Assembly: GCF_017357225.1 (NCBI RefSeq)
Contig: NZ_CP071604.1
Coordinates: 3,041,001-3,105,000 of the forward strand
From: Rhizobium binae
Lineage (GTDB): Bacteria; Pseudomonadota; Alphaproteobacteria; Rhizobiales; Rhizobiaceae
DNA length: 64,000 nucleotides
Reading direction: 5' to 3'
Program-made: the position numbers and the translations under genes
In this document: piece after piece, positions 20,059 through 29,536 of the stretch
How the letters are laid out: each line of letters starts with the position of its first letter
Numbering within the stretch: position 1 is the first letter of the stretch
The notes under the pieces: model-generated
What the model saw: the letters and a program-made list of their open reading frames with translations, nothing else
Databases searched by the model: none
Told to the model about the DNA's origin: nothing

Positions 20059-20820
20059 TCAGGAATAACGCGGCAGTGCCGACAGCAGCCTGTGCAGCGT
20101 GTCGATTGTCGAGAAATCGGCGATGCCGTCCACCCGTTCGGGTCGGAAATGACGTTGGAAAGCCTCTACGTCTCCTGCCGTCTTTTCGGAGAATTCACCT
20201 GTGATTTCAGTGCGGTAACCATAGAGCGACAGCATCGACTGCAGCGCTTCAACCGGCTGGCCGGCGTCGCCTCGTTGAAAGAATCGCCCGCCGGTAATCT
20301 TCGCCGGTTCAACCCAATGCCCGACACCCGCGTGATGGAGAGTCGCCCAGGGAAATTTCTCGCCCGGATCGACCTTGCGAACCGGAGCGACATCGGAATG
20401 CCCGAGCACGCGTTCGGGCGCGATCGACCAACGTTTGACACAGTCGCGACACAATTCGATTACCGCGGCAATCTGCTCTTTCGGATAGTCGGGAAGCCCC
20501 CCGGGATGGCCGGCATTGGCGATCTCAATGCCAATCGACAGCGAATTGATGTCGCTCTCGCCATGCCAGCTGCTCTTCCCGGCATGCCACGCCCGCCGGT
20601 CCTCCGGTACGAGTTGAATTACCTCGCCACTCTCATGCACGAAATAATGGCTGGAAACCTGGCTTTCGGCGCGACAGAGCCAATCGAGCGCGCCATCCGG
20701 CGTTGGCATGCCGGTATAGTGCAGCAAGATCATATCCGGGAGACGCCCGTCCGCCCGCTCCCCGTGATTGGGCGACGGGCGCACGCAAGCTCCCGCGTAA
20801 TCCGCCTCGAAGGAGGTCAT
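20059..20820 (-). CDS. N-acetylmuramoyl-L-alanine amidase (Amidase_2 plus PG-binding domain)
   Basis: Zn-dependent amidase releasing the stem peptide from MurNAc. 253 residues without a clear signal peptide. The Amidase_2 fold starts at about residue 28 with the zinc-binding ILLHYTG (H34), followed by SSHYFVHESGEVIQLV, SIGIEIAN and the second zinc region VLGHSDVAPVRKVDPG. A C-terminal peptidoglycan-binding repeat (about 180-250) contains LQSMLSLYGYRTEITGEFSE. Architecture matches AmiD/AmpD enzymes, so recycling of anhydro-muropeptides is plausible. Start overlaps the end of the upstream TerB/DnaJ gene by 4 bp. Confidence 0.9.
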   Translation of the reverse strand: MTSFEADYAGACVRPSPNHGERADGRLPDMILLHYTGMPTPDGALDWLCRAESQVSSHYFVHESGEVIQLVPEDRRAWHAGKSSWHGESDINSLSIGIEIANAGHPGGLPDYPKEQIAAVIELCRDCVKRWSIAPERVLGHSDVAPVRKVDPGEKFPWATLHHAGVGHWVEPAKITGGRFFQRGDAGQPVEALQSMLSLYGYRTEITGEFSEKTAGDVEAFQRHFRPERVDGIADFSTIDTLHRLLSALPRYS

Positions 20821-21524
20821 GCTGCGCGGCGTTCCTTCTCGATTGCCGCATAGGCTGCGTTGAGTGCCGCCATGCGCTCGTTGGCAATCACGTGGAATTC
20901 CTTCGGCACGCCGCGCGAGATCAGTCGATCGGGATGATGTTCGCTGACGAGGCCGCGGTAACGGCGGCGGATCGTCGGAAAATCGTCGGAAGGCGACACG
21001 CCGAGCACCTTGTAGGGATCGCCACCGGACGAGACATGGCGAGCGGCGATCTGCTCGAAGCGGGTCTCGCTCATCTGGAAGATCTCGCCGATGTGACGCA
21101 GGAAATTCAATTCCTTCTCATGAATCAGCCCGTCGGCCTTGGCGATATGGAAGAGGCCGTCGAGCACGTCTTCCAGCACCGTGCAATTGGCTGCACAGGT
21201 CATGCAAAGCGTCGACAGACGTTCGGCATAGGCCTCATAGCCGGCGACATCCTGACGCGCGAGATTGTAAAGTCTGGCGACGTTCTTCGCCTGATCCTGC
21301 GGAAACTCGAAGATTTCCCGGAAAGCCTCGACCTCCTTCTCGCTGACGATGCCATCGGCCTTGGCCATCTTCGCCGAAAGGGCGATGATCGCCACCGAGA
21401 AAGCGACCTTTCGCCGTGTCTCGGGATCGCCTTCGAAAACCGTGCGGATGGCCTCGACCACCGCGGACAGTGCATTGCCCGCAGTATTGCCAATGGCATT
21501 CACCAGTTTTTCCCAGAAGGACAT
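20817..21524 (-). CDS. DjlA-like protein, TerB plus J domain
   Basis: 235 residues. The central part (about 40-160) is a TerB/tellurite-resistance-like all-helical domain with two related halves (MAKADGIVSEKEVEAFREIF and IAKADGLIHEKELNFLRHIG), acidic and potentially metal-binding. The C-terminal J domain (about 168-235) has the invariant HPD at 197-199, so it should stimulate a DnaK ATPase. A short hydrophobic N-terminus is less convincing as a membrane anchor than in E. coli DjlA. Co-translated with the amidase; the link may be envelope stress, which is inference. Confidence 0.85.
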   Translation of the reverse strand: MSFWEKLVNAIGNTAGNALSAVVEAIRTVFEGDPETRRKVAFSVAIIALSAKMAKADGIVSEKEVEAFREIFEFPQDQAKNVARLYNLARQDVAGYEAYAERLSTLCMTCAANCTVLEDVLDGLFHIAKADGLIHEKELNFLRHIGEIFQMSETRFEQIAARHVSSGGDPYKVLGVSPSDDFPTIRRRYRGLVSEHHPDRLISRGVPKEFHVIANERMAALNAAYAAIEKERRAA

Positions 21525-21995
21525 CGAAAATCTCGCGTACTTGTCAACCTATAGGCAAATAGCTTGACCAAAGAATCGTAGCCTTTGCAAGGCGACGATT
21601 GGTCGTAGGCGCGAACACAGTTTTCACGATTTGGTAATTGTCGCACCGCAGCAAACGATTCACCCCTTCGATGAGGGACGTGCCCCTCCCACCGGTCTCA
21701 CCTGGCTCGCAACGCGCGCCGAAATTTCCACAACAGTTCTCGGTCCGTGTCTCGTGCTTGAAACGATTATATCAGCTGTTCCGGCCGCAAAGCGTGAAAA
21801 GGCGGCGTTTTTGGTAAATTCTTTACTTTACAGGCCCCTTTCCCTGCCGCATCCATGCGCTGATGCATGTCGCCCGGAACTCTACGGCGGCACTGGGACA
21901 CGGCATGCACAATCAACGGACAAACGTATCGCATAAACTAAGTTCGATGCGATACGCCTTAGCCAGCGCCGCCGCGAAACGCCATAGGAGGAATC
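21525..21995. other. 471-bp intergenic region upstream of pfp
   Basis: Separates the divergent djlA-like and pfp genes and must hold both promoters. The part from 21560 to 21900 is lower in coding bias than its neighbours. No tRNA, strong hairpin or conserved small frame was recognised; short open frames here lack ribosome sites. Confidence 0.5.
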
Positions 21996-23207
21996 ATGGC
22001 CAAGCAAAAAGTTGCAATGCTGACCGCCGGAGGCCTCGCACCCTGTCTTTCCTCCGCCGTCGGCGGCCTCATCGAACGCTATAGCGACGTTGCGCCCGAG
22101 CTCGATATCGTCGCCTACAAGTCCGGCTACCAGGGCGTACTGCTCGGCGACAGCATCGAAATTAACCGTCAGATGCGGGAAAAGGCGCCGCTGCTGCACC
22201 GTTACGGCGGCTCGCCGATCGGAAACAGCCGCGTCAAGCTCACCAATGCCGCCGACTGCGTCAAGCGCGGCCTCGTCAAGGAAGGCGAGAACCCGCTGAG
22301 GATCGCCGCCGAACGCCTTGCCGATGACGGCATCACCATTCTCCACACGATCGGCGGCGACGACACCAACACCACCGCCGCCGACCTTGCTGCCTACCTC
22401 GCCGCCAACGGCTACGATCTGACCGTCGTCGGCTTGCCGAAGACGGTCGACAACGACGTCGTGCCGATCCGCCAGTCGCTCGGCGCCTGGACCGCCGCCG
22501 AAGTCGGCGCCCATTTCTTCGACAATGTCGGAAACGAGCAGACCGCCGCCCCCCGCACACTCGTCATCCATGAGGTCATGGGACGCCATTGCGGTTGGCT
22601 GACGGCCGCCACCGCCCGGGCCTATCTCCAGCGCACCAGCCGCAATCAATATGTCGACGGCCTGATGATGGATGCGCAGCTGAAGGGTATCGACGCGGTC
22701 TATTTGCCCGAAATGGCGTTCGATCTCGATGCCGAGGCCGCCCGACTGAAGGAAGTCATGGATCGCACCGGCCATGCCACAGTCTTCGTGTCGGAAGGCG
22801 CTTGCCTCGACGCCATCGTCGCCGAGCGCGAAGCCGCCGGCGAGACCGTCAAACGTGATGCCTTCGGCCATGTGAAAATCGACACGATCAACGTCGGCGC
22901 ATGGTTCCAGAAGCAGTTCGCCAGCCTGCTGAATGCCGAGCGTTCCCTCGTGCAGAAATCGGGTTATTTTGCCCGCTCGGCGCCGGCAAACGGCGACGAC
23001 CTGAGGCTGATCCAGAGCATGGTCGATCTCGCCGTCGAAAGCGCCCTCAATAAAGTGTCCGGCGTCACCGGCCATGATGAATCGCAGAATGGTAAATTGC
23101 GCACTATAGAATTCCCGCGGATCAAGGGCGGAAAGGCTTTTGACCTCTCGGCGGCATGGTTTGCCGAAGTCATGGCCAATATAGGCCAGAAATACAAAGA
23201 AGCATGA
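21996..23207 (+). CDS. pfp: Pyrophosphate-dependent 6-phosphofructokinase
   Basis: Reversible phosphorylation of fructose 6-phosphate with PPi. 403 residues from an ATG behind AGGAGG. The N-terminal nucleotide/PPi loop is AMLTAGGLAPCLSSAVGGL. The motif GGDDTNTTA carries Asp where ATP enzymes have Gly, and the PKTVDND motif carries Lys; both are the accepted markers for PPi rather than ATP use. The substrate motif MGRHCGW is also present. Monocistronic by spacing. Confidence 0.93.
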   Translation: MAKQKVAMLTAGGLAPCLSSAVGGLIERYSDVAPELDIVAYKSGYQGVLLGDSIEINRQMREKAPLLHRYGGSPIGNSRVKLTNAADCVKRGLVKEGENPLRIAAERLADDGITILHTIGGDDTNTTAADLAAYLAANGYDLTVVGLPKTVDNDVVPIRQSLGAWTAAEVGAHFFDNVGNEQTAAPRTLVIHEVMGRHCGWLTAATARAYLQRTSRNQYVDGLMMDAQLKGIDAVYLPEMAFDLDAEAARLKEVMDRTGHATVFVSEGACLDAIVAEREAAGETVKRDAFGHVKIDTINVGAWFQKQFASLLNAERSLVQKSGYFARSAPANGDDLRLIQSMVDLAVESALNKVSGVTGHDESQNGKLRTIEFPRIKGGKAFDLSAAWFAEVMANIGQKYKEA

Positions 23208-23264
23208 TTGACGGATGGTTAATATGGTGTCTTTGCTTGTTCCTGAGGAATGGGAGGAGACACC

Positions 23265-23900
23265 ATGTCGTTTGAAGCCTGGCTCGCTTTTGCAGCCGCA
23301 TCCGCCATTATGTTGGCCATACCGGGACCGACGATACTGCTCGTCGTCTCATATGCGCTTGGCCATGGGCGCAGGACGGCGTTTGCGACGGTAAGCGGCG
23401 TGGCGCTCGGCGACTTCACCGCGATGACGGCCTCGCTCTTCGGTCTCGGCGCCGTCCTCGCCACCTCTGCCGCTCTTTTCACGATCCTCAAGTGGATCGG
23501 CGGCGCCTATCTGATATGGCTCGGAATCAAGCTCTGGCGGGCTCCCGTCATCGGTGAGCCGGTTGCCGACAACGACAATCTGCCGGAGGAAAAATCGCTC
23601 AAGATTTTCCTCCACGCCTACGTCGTCACCGCCCTCAATCCGAAGAGCATCGTCTTTTTTGTCGCCTTCGTGCCGCAGTTCCTCAACCCGGCCCTCCCCT
23701 TCTTCGGGCAGATGGCGATCATGGAAGCGACCTTCCTTGTGCTGGCGATCCTCAATGCTTCCACTTACGCATTTCTCGCCAACTCTGCGCGCGGACTGAT
23801 TCGCAAGGCGAGCATCCAGCGCGCCGTGAACCGCACGGGCGGCACGCTGCTGATCGCTGCAGGCGCCGTAACGGCCGGCTATCGCCGTATTGCGGCGTAA
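23265..23900 (+). CDS. LysE/RhtB-family amino-acid exporter
   Basis: Inner-membrane exporter of about 211 residues with six hydrophobic segments. The family signature AIPGPTILLVVSYALGHGRR lies at the end of helix 1; a second conserved segment, LKWIGGAYLIWLGIKLWR, follows helix 3, and ALNPKSIVFFVAFVPQFLNP is typical of RhtB proteins. The start at 23265 is chosen for the GGAGG five bases upstream; an in-frame ATG at 23250 lacks one. The exported amino acid or homoserine-like compound is not predictable. Confidence 0.9.
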   Translation: MSFEAWLAFAAASAIMLAIPGPTILLVVSYALGHGRRTAFATVSGVALGDFTAMTASLFGLGAVLATSAALFTILKWIGGAYLIWLGIKLWRAPVIGEPVADNDNLPEEKSLKIFLHAYVVTALNPKSIVFFVAFVPQFLNPALPFFGQMAIMEATFLVLAILNASTYAFLANSARGLIRKASIQRAVNRTGGTLLIAAGAVTAGYRRIAA

Positions 23901-24014
23901 AATATTCCGTGGTTGCCGGAATGCCACGAATACGTTAATGGGGTCGGCAGGGTTTAAGCTTTTTAGTAACTTTTATAACGCTGCCGGGGCGGCGCGATTC
24001 ACGAAAGTGACGGA

Positions 24015-24965
24015 ATGGTAGCGATCGGATTGTCCGGCCTGAAACGCAGTCTTGTCGTTTCTATGGTGCTCTGCTGCGGCGTGATGACCGGCTGCGCGAG
24101 CGTCGAATACACCTCTCAGGCCGAACTGACAGCCGCTCAGACCGTCGTGCCGATACCCAAGCCCGGCGAAGACGCAACACTGGCCGCGGTCCCGACGGCC
24201 GAAGGCGCAGCTGGCCAGGCGGTCGCAGGTGCCATGCTTCCGCAAACGCAGACAGCCCCCTCTTTGACCGCAACGGCAATGCCGACGGTTGCGGCGTCTC
24301 AGCCCGCCGATCTTGCCATGCAGGCGGGCATACAGCCGGCAGCCTATGCACAGATCCCGCTGACGCCCGAGATGACGGCCATTCAGTCCGTCGTGCCGAC
24401 GCCGCGCCCTGGCACACCGGCGCAGCCGGCAACGCAGCTTGCCTTTGCCGCGACGCCGCAGAACAATGCGCTTGCAGCACTTGCGGCAGTCGACACGACG
24501 CCGCGTTACAGCATGGATTACGGCTTCGACGAATCCGGGCCGATCGATCCCCCGACGGCTCCCCCGATGTTCAGCGACGACGACAAGGACGATGCGCCGA
24601 CCGTCGAGAAGAGTTTCGTCACCAAGCTCATCCAGAAATATTCGAAGATTTACGAGATTCCCGAGACGCTGCTCCACCGCATCGTCCATCGCGAGAGCCG
24701 CTACAATCCGAAGGCCTACAACAAGCGCGGCTATTTTGGCCTCATGCAGATCAAGTACAATACTGCCAAATCGATGGGCTATGACGGTGCGCCGGGCGGT
24801 CTCTTCGATGCCGAGACCAACATCAAATATGCCGCGAAATATCTGCGTGGCGCCTGGCTCGTCTCCGACAACAAGGAAGATGATGCCGTCCGCCTCTATG
24901 CGCGGGGCTATTATTATGACGCCAAGCGCAAGGGCATGAATGACATCGCGCAGGGCAATTACTGA
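24015..24965 (+). CDS. Lipoprotein lytic transglycosylase, SLT domain
   Basis: 316 residues. The N-terminal hydrophobic stretch ends in VMTGC (Cys27), a plausible lipobox, so it is likely tethered to a membrane in the periplasm. Residues about 30-190 are Ala/Pro/Thr-rich and disordered, with two similar units (QTVVPIPKPG and QSVVPTPRPG). The SLT domain occupies the C-terminal third: catalytic Glu in HRIVHRESRYNPKAYN, then GYFGLMQIKYNTAKSMGYDG. The domain is truncated relative to Slt70, as in several rhizobial paralogues. Converges with the serine hydrolase gene. Confidence 0.88.
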   Translation: MVAIGLSGLKRSLVVSMVLCCGVMTGCASVEYTSQAELTAAQTVVPIPKPGEDATLAAVPTAEGAAGQAVAGAMLPQTQTAPSLTATAMPTVAASQPADLAMQAGIQPAAYAQIPLTPEMTAIQSVVPTPRPGTPAQPATQLAFAATPQNNALAALAAVDTTPRYSMDYGFDESGPIDPPTAPPMFSDDDKDDAPTVEKSFVTKLIQKYSKIYEIPETLLHRIVHRESRYNPKAYNKRGYFGLMQIKYNTAKSMGYDGAPGGLFDAETNIKYAAKYLRGAWLVSDNKEDDAVRLYARGYYYDAKRKGMNDIAQGNY

Positions 24966-25016
24966 CCACCACCACAGAAACGGCTTCGATGCTTGCGCTT
25001 AAGGCTGCGGCGGGAC

Positions 25017-26423
25017 CTACCGCGCTGATCCGGCCTGCTGCTGCGGCCCGCCCGGTTGCGGCGACGCTGCCAGGACTGCCTTGAGAAGCGTCTGCGGCTG
25101 ATAACCGAGCCAGCCCGGCGTCAGGCCGAGCCGGACGACGACCAGATTGGCGGACGGCACGATCGCCATGCTCTGCCCGTCATGTCCCGTCAGCCAGAAC
25201 GTATCCTCCGGCAGCCCGAATGCAGCATTCGAGCCACCGGGAGCGAGCCACGCCTGGCCTTGCGTATACCGGCCGTTCGACGCTGTCGTCGGCGTGCGCA
25301 TGGCGCCGACGAAACCCTCCGGCAACAGCCGCCGGCCATTCCAGACGCCATCCTGCAGCAGGAATTGCCCGAAACGCGCCCAGTCATGCGCAGTCGCATA
25401 GAGATAGGAGCTTCCGGCAAAGGTGCCGCGCGCGTCGAGTTCGAAGACGGCGCTGGTCATGCCGAGCGGGGAGAAGAGCGCGTCATGCGGATAGGAAAAG
25501 GCTGCCTGCGCATTGCCGACCCTGTCCATCCAGATGCGTGACAAGAGCGCCGCCGTGCCGCTCGAATAGCGGAACCGCTGGCCGGGTGCCGCCTCCATCG
25601 GCGCATTGGCCGGCAGCGACACCATGTCAGGATCGAGATAGAGCATGCGCGTCACATCTGCGACGCTGCCGTAGTCCTCATTGAAGGCAAGGCCGCTCTC
25701 CATGCCGAGCAGGTCGGAAACCTTGATCCTGGCACGCGGATCGTCCTTCCACTGTGGCATCAAGTGATCGTCGTCGAAGGAGACCTTGCCGTCGAGCATC
25801 AACCGGCCGAGGATGGCCGCGTTCACCGTCTTCGTCATCGACCAGCCGATCAGCGGCGTCTTCGACGAAAATCCGGGACCATAGGCTTCGGCGACGATAC
25901 GGCCGTTGCGCACCACAACGATCGCCCGCATGGCCGGGCCGGCAAATCGGGAATCGGCCAGCACCGTCGTGATCTTGCCGTCCGGTTGATTGCCGCTGCC
26001 CTCGCCTTGCGGCCACACCGCGTCATTCGCCTGCATCTTGGCCGGCGCATCGAACGGCACCGCGTCAATCGCCGCCTCGAAATTGCCGTCCGGCACACTG
26101 GTGCAGCCGAGAGCGCCACGATAGAGCGCATAACTCGATGCAAACAGCCCCATGAAGCGCGCCGTCACTCGGCCGCTGTCGCGCTCGACACTGACGCGCA
26201 CCAGCCTCAGCAGCGGATTTCCCGGCGCCTGGACGTCGTCACGCAGCACATCCTCGGCATCCCGGCCGGCGACGAAGACATTGGAGCAGACGATCTTGGC
26301 GGCGTAGCCGTCTCCGACGCGCAAAAGCTCCGGCGGCCAGGCGAAGAGCCAGCCGGTCCCGGCGGCGATGATGAGAACCACAACGAGAGCAAGCGCCTTC
26401 AAGACACGCAGCACAAATCGCAT
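25017..26423 (-). CDS. Serine hydrolase of the class C beta-lactamase / esterase VIII type
   Basis: 468 residues from ATG 26423 (GGAGG six bases upstream). An N-terminal membrane anchor (about residues 8-30) precedes the catalytic domain. The nucleophile motif is SMTK (195-198). The second motif is YSS in FRYSSGTAALL rather than YxN, and the third is HDGQ rather than KTG. This combination resembles 6-aminohexanoate-dimer hydrolases and family VIII esterases, so a peptidase or esterase activity is more likely than beta-lactam resistance. Divergent from btaA. Confidence 0.85.
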   Translation of the reverse strand: MRFVLRVLKALALVVVLIIAAGTGWLFAWPPELLRVGDGYAAKIVCSNVFVAGRDAEDVLRDDVQAPGNPLLRLVRVSVERDSGRVTARFMGLFASSYALYRGALGCTSVPDGNFEAAIDAVPFDAPAKMQANDAVWPQGEGSGNQPDGKITTVLADSRFAGPAMRAIVVVRNGRIVAEAYGPGFSSKTPLIGWSMTKTVNAAILGRLMLDGKVSFDDDHLMPQWKDDPRARIKVSDLLGMESGLAFNEDYGSVADVTRMLYLDPDMVSLPANAPMEAAPGQRFRYSSGTAALLSRIWMDRVGNAQAAFSYPHDALFSPLGMTSAVFELDARGTFAGSSYLYATAHDWARFGQFLLQDGVWNGRRLLPEGFVGAMRTPTTASNGRYTQGQAWLAPGGSNAAFGLPEDTFWLTGHDGQSMAIVPSANLVVVRLGLTPGWLGYQPQTLLKAVLAASPQPGGPQQQAGSAR

Positions 26424-26613
26424 GGCATTCCTCCATGCCGGGAGAGAAGCAGGAATCGCGCCTGCCGGAAAGGGGCTGGCGCGAAGAAGGCGCACCATTC
26501 CGATCACTCTTCATTGATGCCGGAGCCTTCCGAGAACGGCGCCCACAGCCCGCGTCATCAAACTGTAGCAGTGGCGCGCTACACGCCCTGAACGCGAAAA
26601 AGGTGACAGACTC

Positions 26614-27858
26614 ATGTCAGAATTTGCACCGGATGCCGGCTTCCGCAAGAACCGGAAACTCAAGGACGCCCTTCTCCGCCACAAGGCTTTTTCGAAGGAA
26701 GGTTTTTCCGAGCGCCTCTTCGGCCTTCTCTTCTCCGGCCTCGTCTACCCGCAGATCTGGGAGGATCCGGATCTCGACATGCAGGCGATGGAGCTGAAGC
26801 CCAACCATCGCATCGTCACCATCGGCTCCGGCGGCTGCAACATGCTCGCCTATCTCTCCAAGGCACCGGCCTCGATCGACGTCGTCGATCTAAACCCGCA
26901 CCATATTGCGCTGAACCGCCTCAAGCTTTCCGCCTTCAAGCATCTGCCCGATCATGCCGATCTCGTGCGGTTCCTGGCGATGCCGAACGAGAAGTCGAAC
27001 AGCCGCGCCTTCGACCAGTATCTCGCCGCCAATCTCGACGACGCGACCCGCAGCTACTGGAACGGCCGCAAGTTCGGACGCCGCCGCGTCACCGTCTTCG
27101 ACCGCAACATCTACGAAACCGGCCTGCTCGGTCGTTTCATCGGCGCAGCGCACCTTCTTGCCCGCCTGCATGGCGTCAAGCTGCGCGAGATGACCAAGAC
27201 CCGCTCGATCCGCGAGCAGCGCCAGTTCTTCGACGAGCAGATCGCGCCGCTTTTCGAAAAGCCGGTCATTCGCTGGATCACCGGCCGCAAGAGCTCGCTC
27301 TTCGGCCTCGGCATTCCGCCGCAGCAATATGACGAACTCGCAAGCCTTGCCGCCGATCATTCGATCGCGCCGGTGCTGAAGCACCGCCTGGAAAAGCTCG
27401 CCTGTCACTTCCCGATGCGCGACAACTATTTCGCCTGGCAGGCCTTTGGCCGCCGCTACGGCACTGAAGAGGAAGGTCCGCTGCCGACCTATCTGAAGCC
27501 GGAGCATTATGAGGTGATCCGCGCCAATGTCGATCGCGTCAACGTTCACCACGCGAGCTTCACCGAGCTTCTTGCCCGTGAGCCGGCCGCCTCGCGCGAC
27601 CGCTACATCCTGCTCGACGCGCAGGATTGGATGACGGATGAACAGTTGAACGACGTCTGGCGGGAAATCACCCGCACGGCGCGCGACGGCGCCCGGGTGA
27701 TCTTCCGCACCGCCGCCGAAAAGAGCATCATCGAAGGCCGCCTGTCTTCGTCCATTCGCGACCAGTGGGATTATTTCGAGGACAAGTCGCGGGAGCTGAC
27801 GGCGCTCGATCGATCGGCGATCTATGGCGGTTTCCATATCTATGGGAAGAAGGCGTGA
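26614..27858 (+). CDS. btaA: SAM:diacylglycerol 3-amino-3-carboxypropyltransferase
   Basis: First step of betaine lipid (DGTS) synthesis: moves the aminocarboxypropyl group of SAM to diacylglycerol. 414 residues of the DUF3419 family. Recognisable segments: YPQIWEDPDLDMQAMEL, a SAM-binding IGSGGCNMLAYLSK loop, DVVDLNPHHIALNRLKL, and the C-terminal YILLDAQDWMTDEQLNDVW. Ribosome site AAGGTG upstream. The 4-bp overlap with the methyltransferase behind it matches the rhizobial btaAB arrangement. In Sinorhizobium these genes respond to phosphate limitation; a PHO-box-like sequence overlaps the start here. Confidence 0.92.
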   Translation: MSEFAPDAGFRKNRKLKDALLRHKAFSKEGFSERLFGLLFSGLVYPQIWEDPDLDMQAMELKPNHRIVTIGSGGCNMLAYLSKAPASIDVVDLNPHHIALNRLKLSAFKHLPDHADLVRFLAMPNEKSNSRAFDQYLAANLDDATRSYWNGRKFGRRRVTVFDRNIYETGLLGRFIGAAHLLARLHGVKLREMTKTRSIREQRQFFDEQIAPLFEKPVIRWITGRKSSLFGLGIPPQQYDELASLAADHSIAPVLKHRLEKLACHFPMRDNYFAWQAFGRRYGTEEEGPLPTYLKPEHYEVIRANVDRVNVHHASFTELLAREPAASRDRYILLDAQDWMTDEQLNDVWREITRTARDGARVIFRTAAEKSIIEGRLSSSIRDQWDYFEDKSRELTALDRSAIYGGFHIYGKKA

Positions 27859-28529
27859 GCAAGGTCGGCACCGACACGGCGGGAATGAGCGACGAACATG
27901 CCAGCCTCATGGATGGCATGTATCGCTACCAGCGCCATATCTACGACCTGACGCGCAAATATTACCTTCTCGGCCGCGACAGCACCATCCGCAATCTCGA
28001 TGTGCCCGAGGGCGGCACCCTGCTCGAAGTCGGCTGCGGCACCGGTCGCAACATGGCCTTCGCCCATCGCCATTTCTCGACCGCCAAGCTGTTCGGCCTC
28101 GACATTTCCCAGGAAATGCTGATTTCTGCGCGCAAGACCTTCGCCACCAAGGCGACGATCCCGGAATTCCGCGTCGCCGACGCCACAGCCTTTACGCCGC
28201 GCGAATTCGGCGTCAGCGGTTTCGACCGCATCCTGATCTCCTATGCCCTGTCGATGATCCCGGACTGGGAGCGCGCCGTCGACGCGTCGATCGCCGCGCT
28301 CAATCCCGGCGGCCAGCTGCATATCGTCGATTTCGGCCAGCAGGAAGGCCTGCCGCGCTGGTTCCGGCGGATATTGCAGGCCTGGCTTGCGAAGTTCCAT
28401 GTCACGCCGCGGCCGGATCTGCGGGAGGTTCTGGAAGCGCAGGCAGAGGAGCACAATGCGCGATTGTCATTCGAAACCGTCGGCGGCGGTTATGCCTGGC
28501 GGGCGGCTATTATCAGCAGGCGCTCATAA
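27855..28529 (+). CDS. btaB: Diacylglycerylhomoserine N-methyltransferase
   Basis: SAM-dependent enzyme that trimethylates diacylglycerylhomoserine to DGTS. About 224 residues from GTG 27855, which overlaps the btaA stop (GTGA); ATG 27885 is an alternative. Motif I LLEVGCGTGRNMAFAHR, post-I LFGLDISQEML and the motif region RILISYALSMIPDWE are clear. The N-terminal MDGMYRYQRHIYDLTRKYYL segment is typical of BtaB. Betaine lipids substitute for phospholipids when phosphate is scarce. Confidence 0.92.
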   Translation: MSKVGTDTAGMSDEHASLMDGMYRYQRHIYDLTRKYYLLGRDSTIRNLDVPEGGTLLEVGCGTGRNMAFAHRHFSTAKLFGLDISQEMLISARKTFATKATIPEFRVADATAFTPREFGVSGFDRILISYALSMIPDWERAVDASIAALNPGGQLHIVDFGQQEGLPRWFRRILQAWLAKFHVTPRPDLREVLEAQAEEHNARLSFETVGGGYAWRAAIISRRS

Positions 28530-28657
28530 TTCGCTTGAAACTAACCGATTTTTTACGTTGATATGGTGAAAAGAGGGTTATTCCCTCTGCGGGACTCGTC
28601 TTTTTCGAAGGCCAGGCTGTGGGGCAAAGAGATCATTCGGTTCACGACGGGATACCC

Positions 28658-29455
28658 ATGCGCCGGCTTTTGTTTTGCGTTGTGCCTCTGGCCATCCTCC
28701 TGGCAGGCTGCTCCTCTTCCGGCCACGACTATCTTGAAACCGCTTCAATCAAGCCGAAGACGCGCTTCCAGGACACCGATCCGCAGGATTTCGGAGCGAA
28801 GCATCCGCAACAGAACGCCATTCACGGCATCGACATCTCCAAGTGGCAAGGCGATATCGACTGGGCGACGGTGAAGAACTCCGGCGTCGCCTTTGCCTTC
28901 ATCAAGGCGACGGAGGGCAAGGACAGGGTCGATCCCCGCTTCGACGAATATTGGCGCGAGGCCCGCGCCGCCGGCATCCCGCACGCCCCCTATCATTTCT
29001 ACTATTTCTGCTCCTCGGCCGATCAGCAGGCTGACTGGTTCATCAGCAACGTGCCGAAGGAGGCGATGCGCCTGCCGCCGGTGCTCGACGTCGAATGGAA
29101 CGCCGAATCGAAAACCTGCCGCTACCGTCCCGACCCGCAAACGGTGCGCGCCGAAATGCAGCGCTTCATGGACCGGCTCGAGGCCTATTACGGCAAGCGC
29201 CCGATCATCTACACCTCGGTCGATTTCCACCGCGACAATCTCGCCGGTTATTTCCAGGATTATCACTTCTGGGTCCGCTCGGTGGCGAAGCATCCCGAGG
29301 TGACCTATTCCGACCGCCGCTGGGCTTTCTGGCAATATACCTCGACGGGCGTCATTCCCGGCATCAAGGGACCGACCGATATCAACGTCTTTGCCGGCAG
29401 TACAACGAACTGGAACAATTGGGTCGCCGCCGTTTCCAAGGATAGAAATTCTTAG
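28658..29455 (+). CDS. GH25 lysozyme-like lipoprotein
   Basis: 265 residues from ATG 28658. Signal peptide with lipobox LLAGC (Cys18). The GH25 domain begins at about residue 55 with GIDISKWQGDIDW (the family Asp), continues through FAFIKATEGKDRVD, and has the catalytic Asp/Glu pair in PPVLDVEWN; WAFWQYTSTGVIPGIKGPTD closes the barrel. Predicted to cleave the MurNAc-GlcNAc bond in the periplasm. GH25 enzymes in Gram-negatives are often wall remodelling enzymes rather than endolysins; no phage genes are nearby. Confidence 0.9.
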   Translation: MRRLLFCVVPLAILLAGCSSSGHDYLETASIKPKTRFQDTDPQDFGAKHPQQNAIHGIDISKWQGDIDWATVKNSGVAFAFIKATEGKDRVDPRFDEYWREARAAGIPHAPYHFYYFCSSADQQADWFISNVPKEAMRLPPVLDVEWNAESKTCRYRPDPQTVRAEMQRFMDRLEAYYGKRPIIYTSVDFHRDNLAGYFQDYHFWVRSVAKHPEVTYSDRRWAFWQYTSTGVIPGIKGPTDINVFAGSTTNWNNWVAAVSKDRNS

Positions 29456-29536
29456 TAACGTCTTGCAATGTTTCTTGCTTCCGTCACATTCCTCTGGGAA
29501 AGCGACGGACATCCGTTTGATATAAGGACCGCATTC

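Noticed and set aside
25017..26423. Beta-lactam resistance gene
   Set aside because: YSS and HDGQ replace YxN and KTG and a membrane anchor is present; resembles esterase VIII/NylB enzymes.
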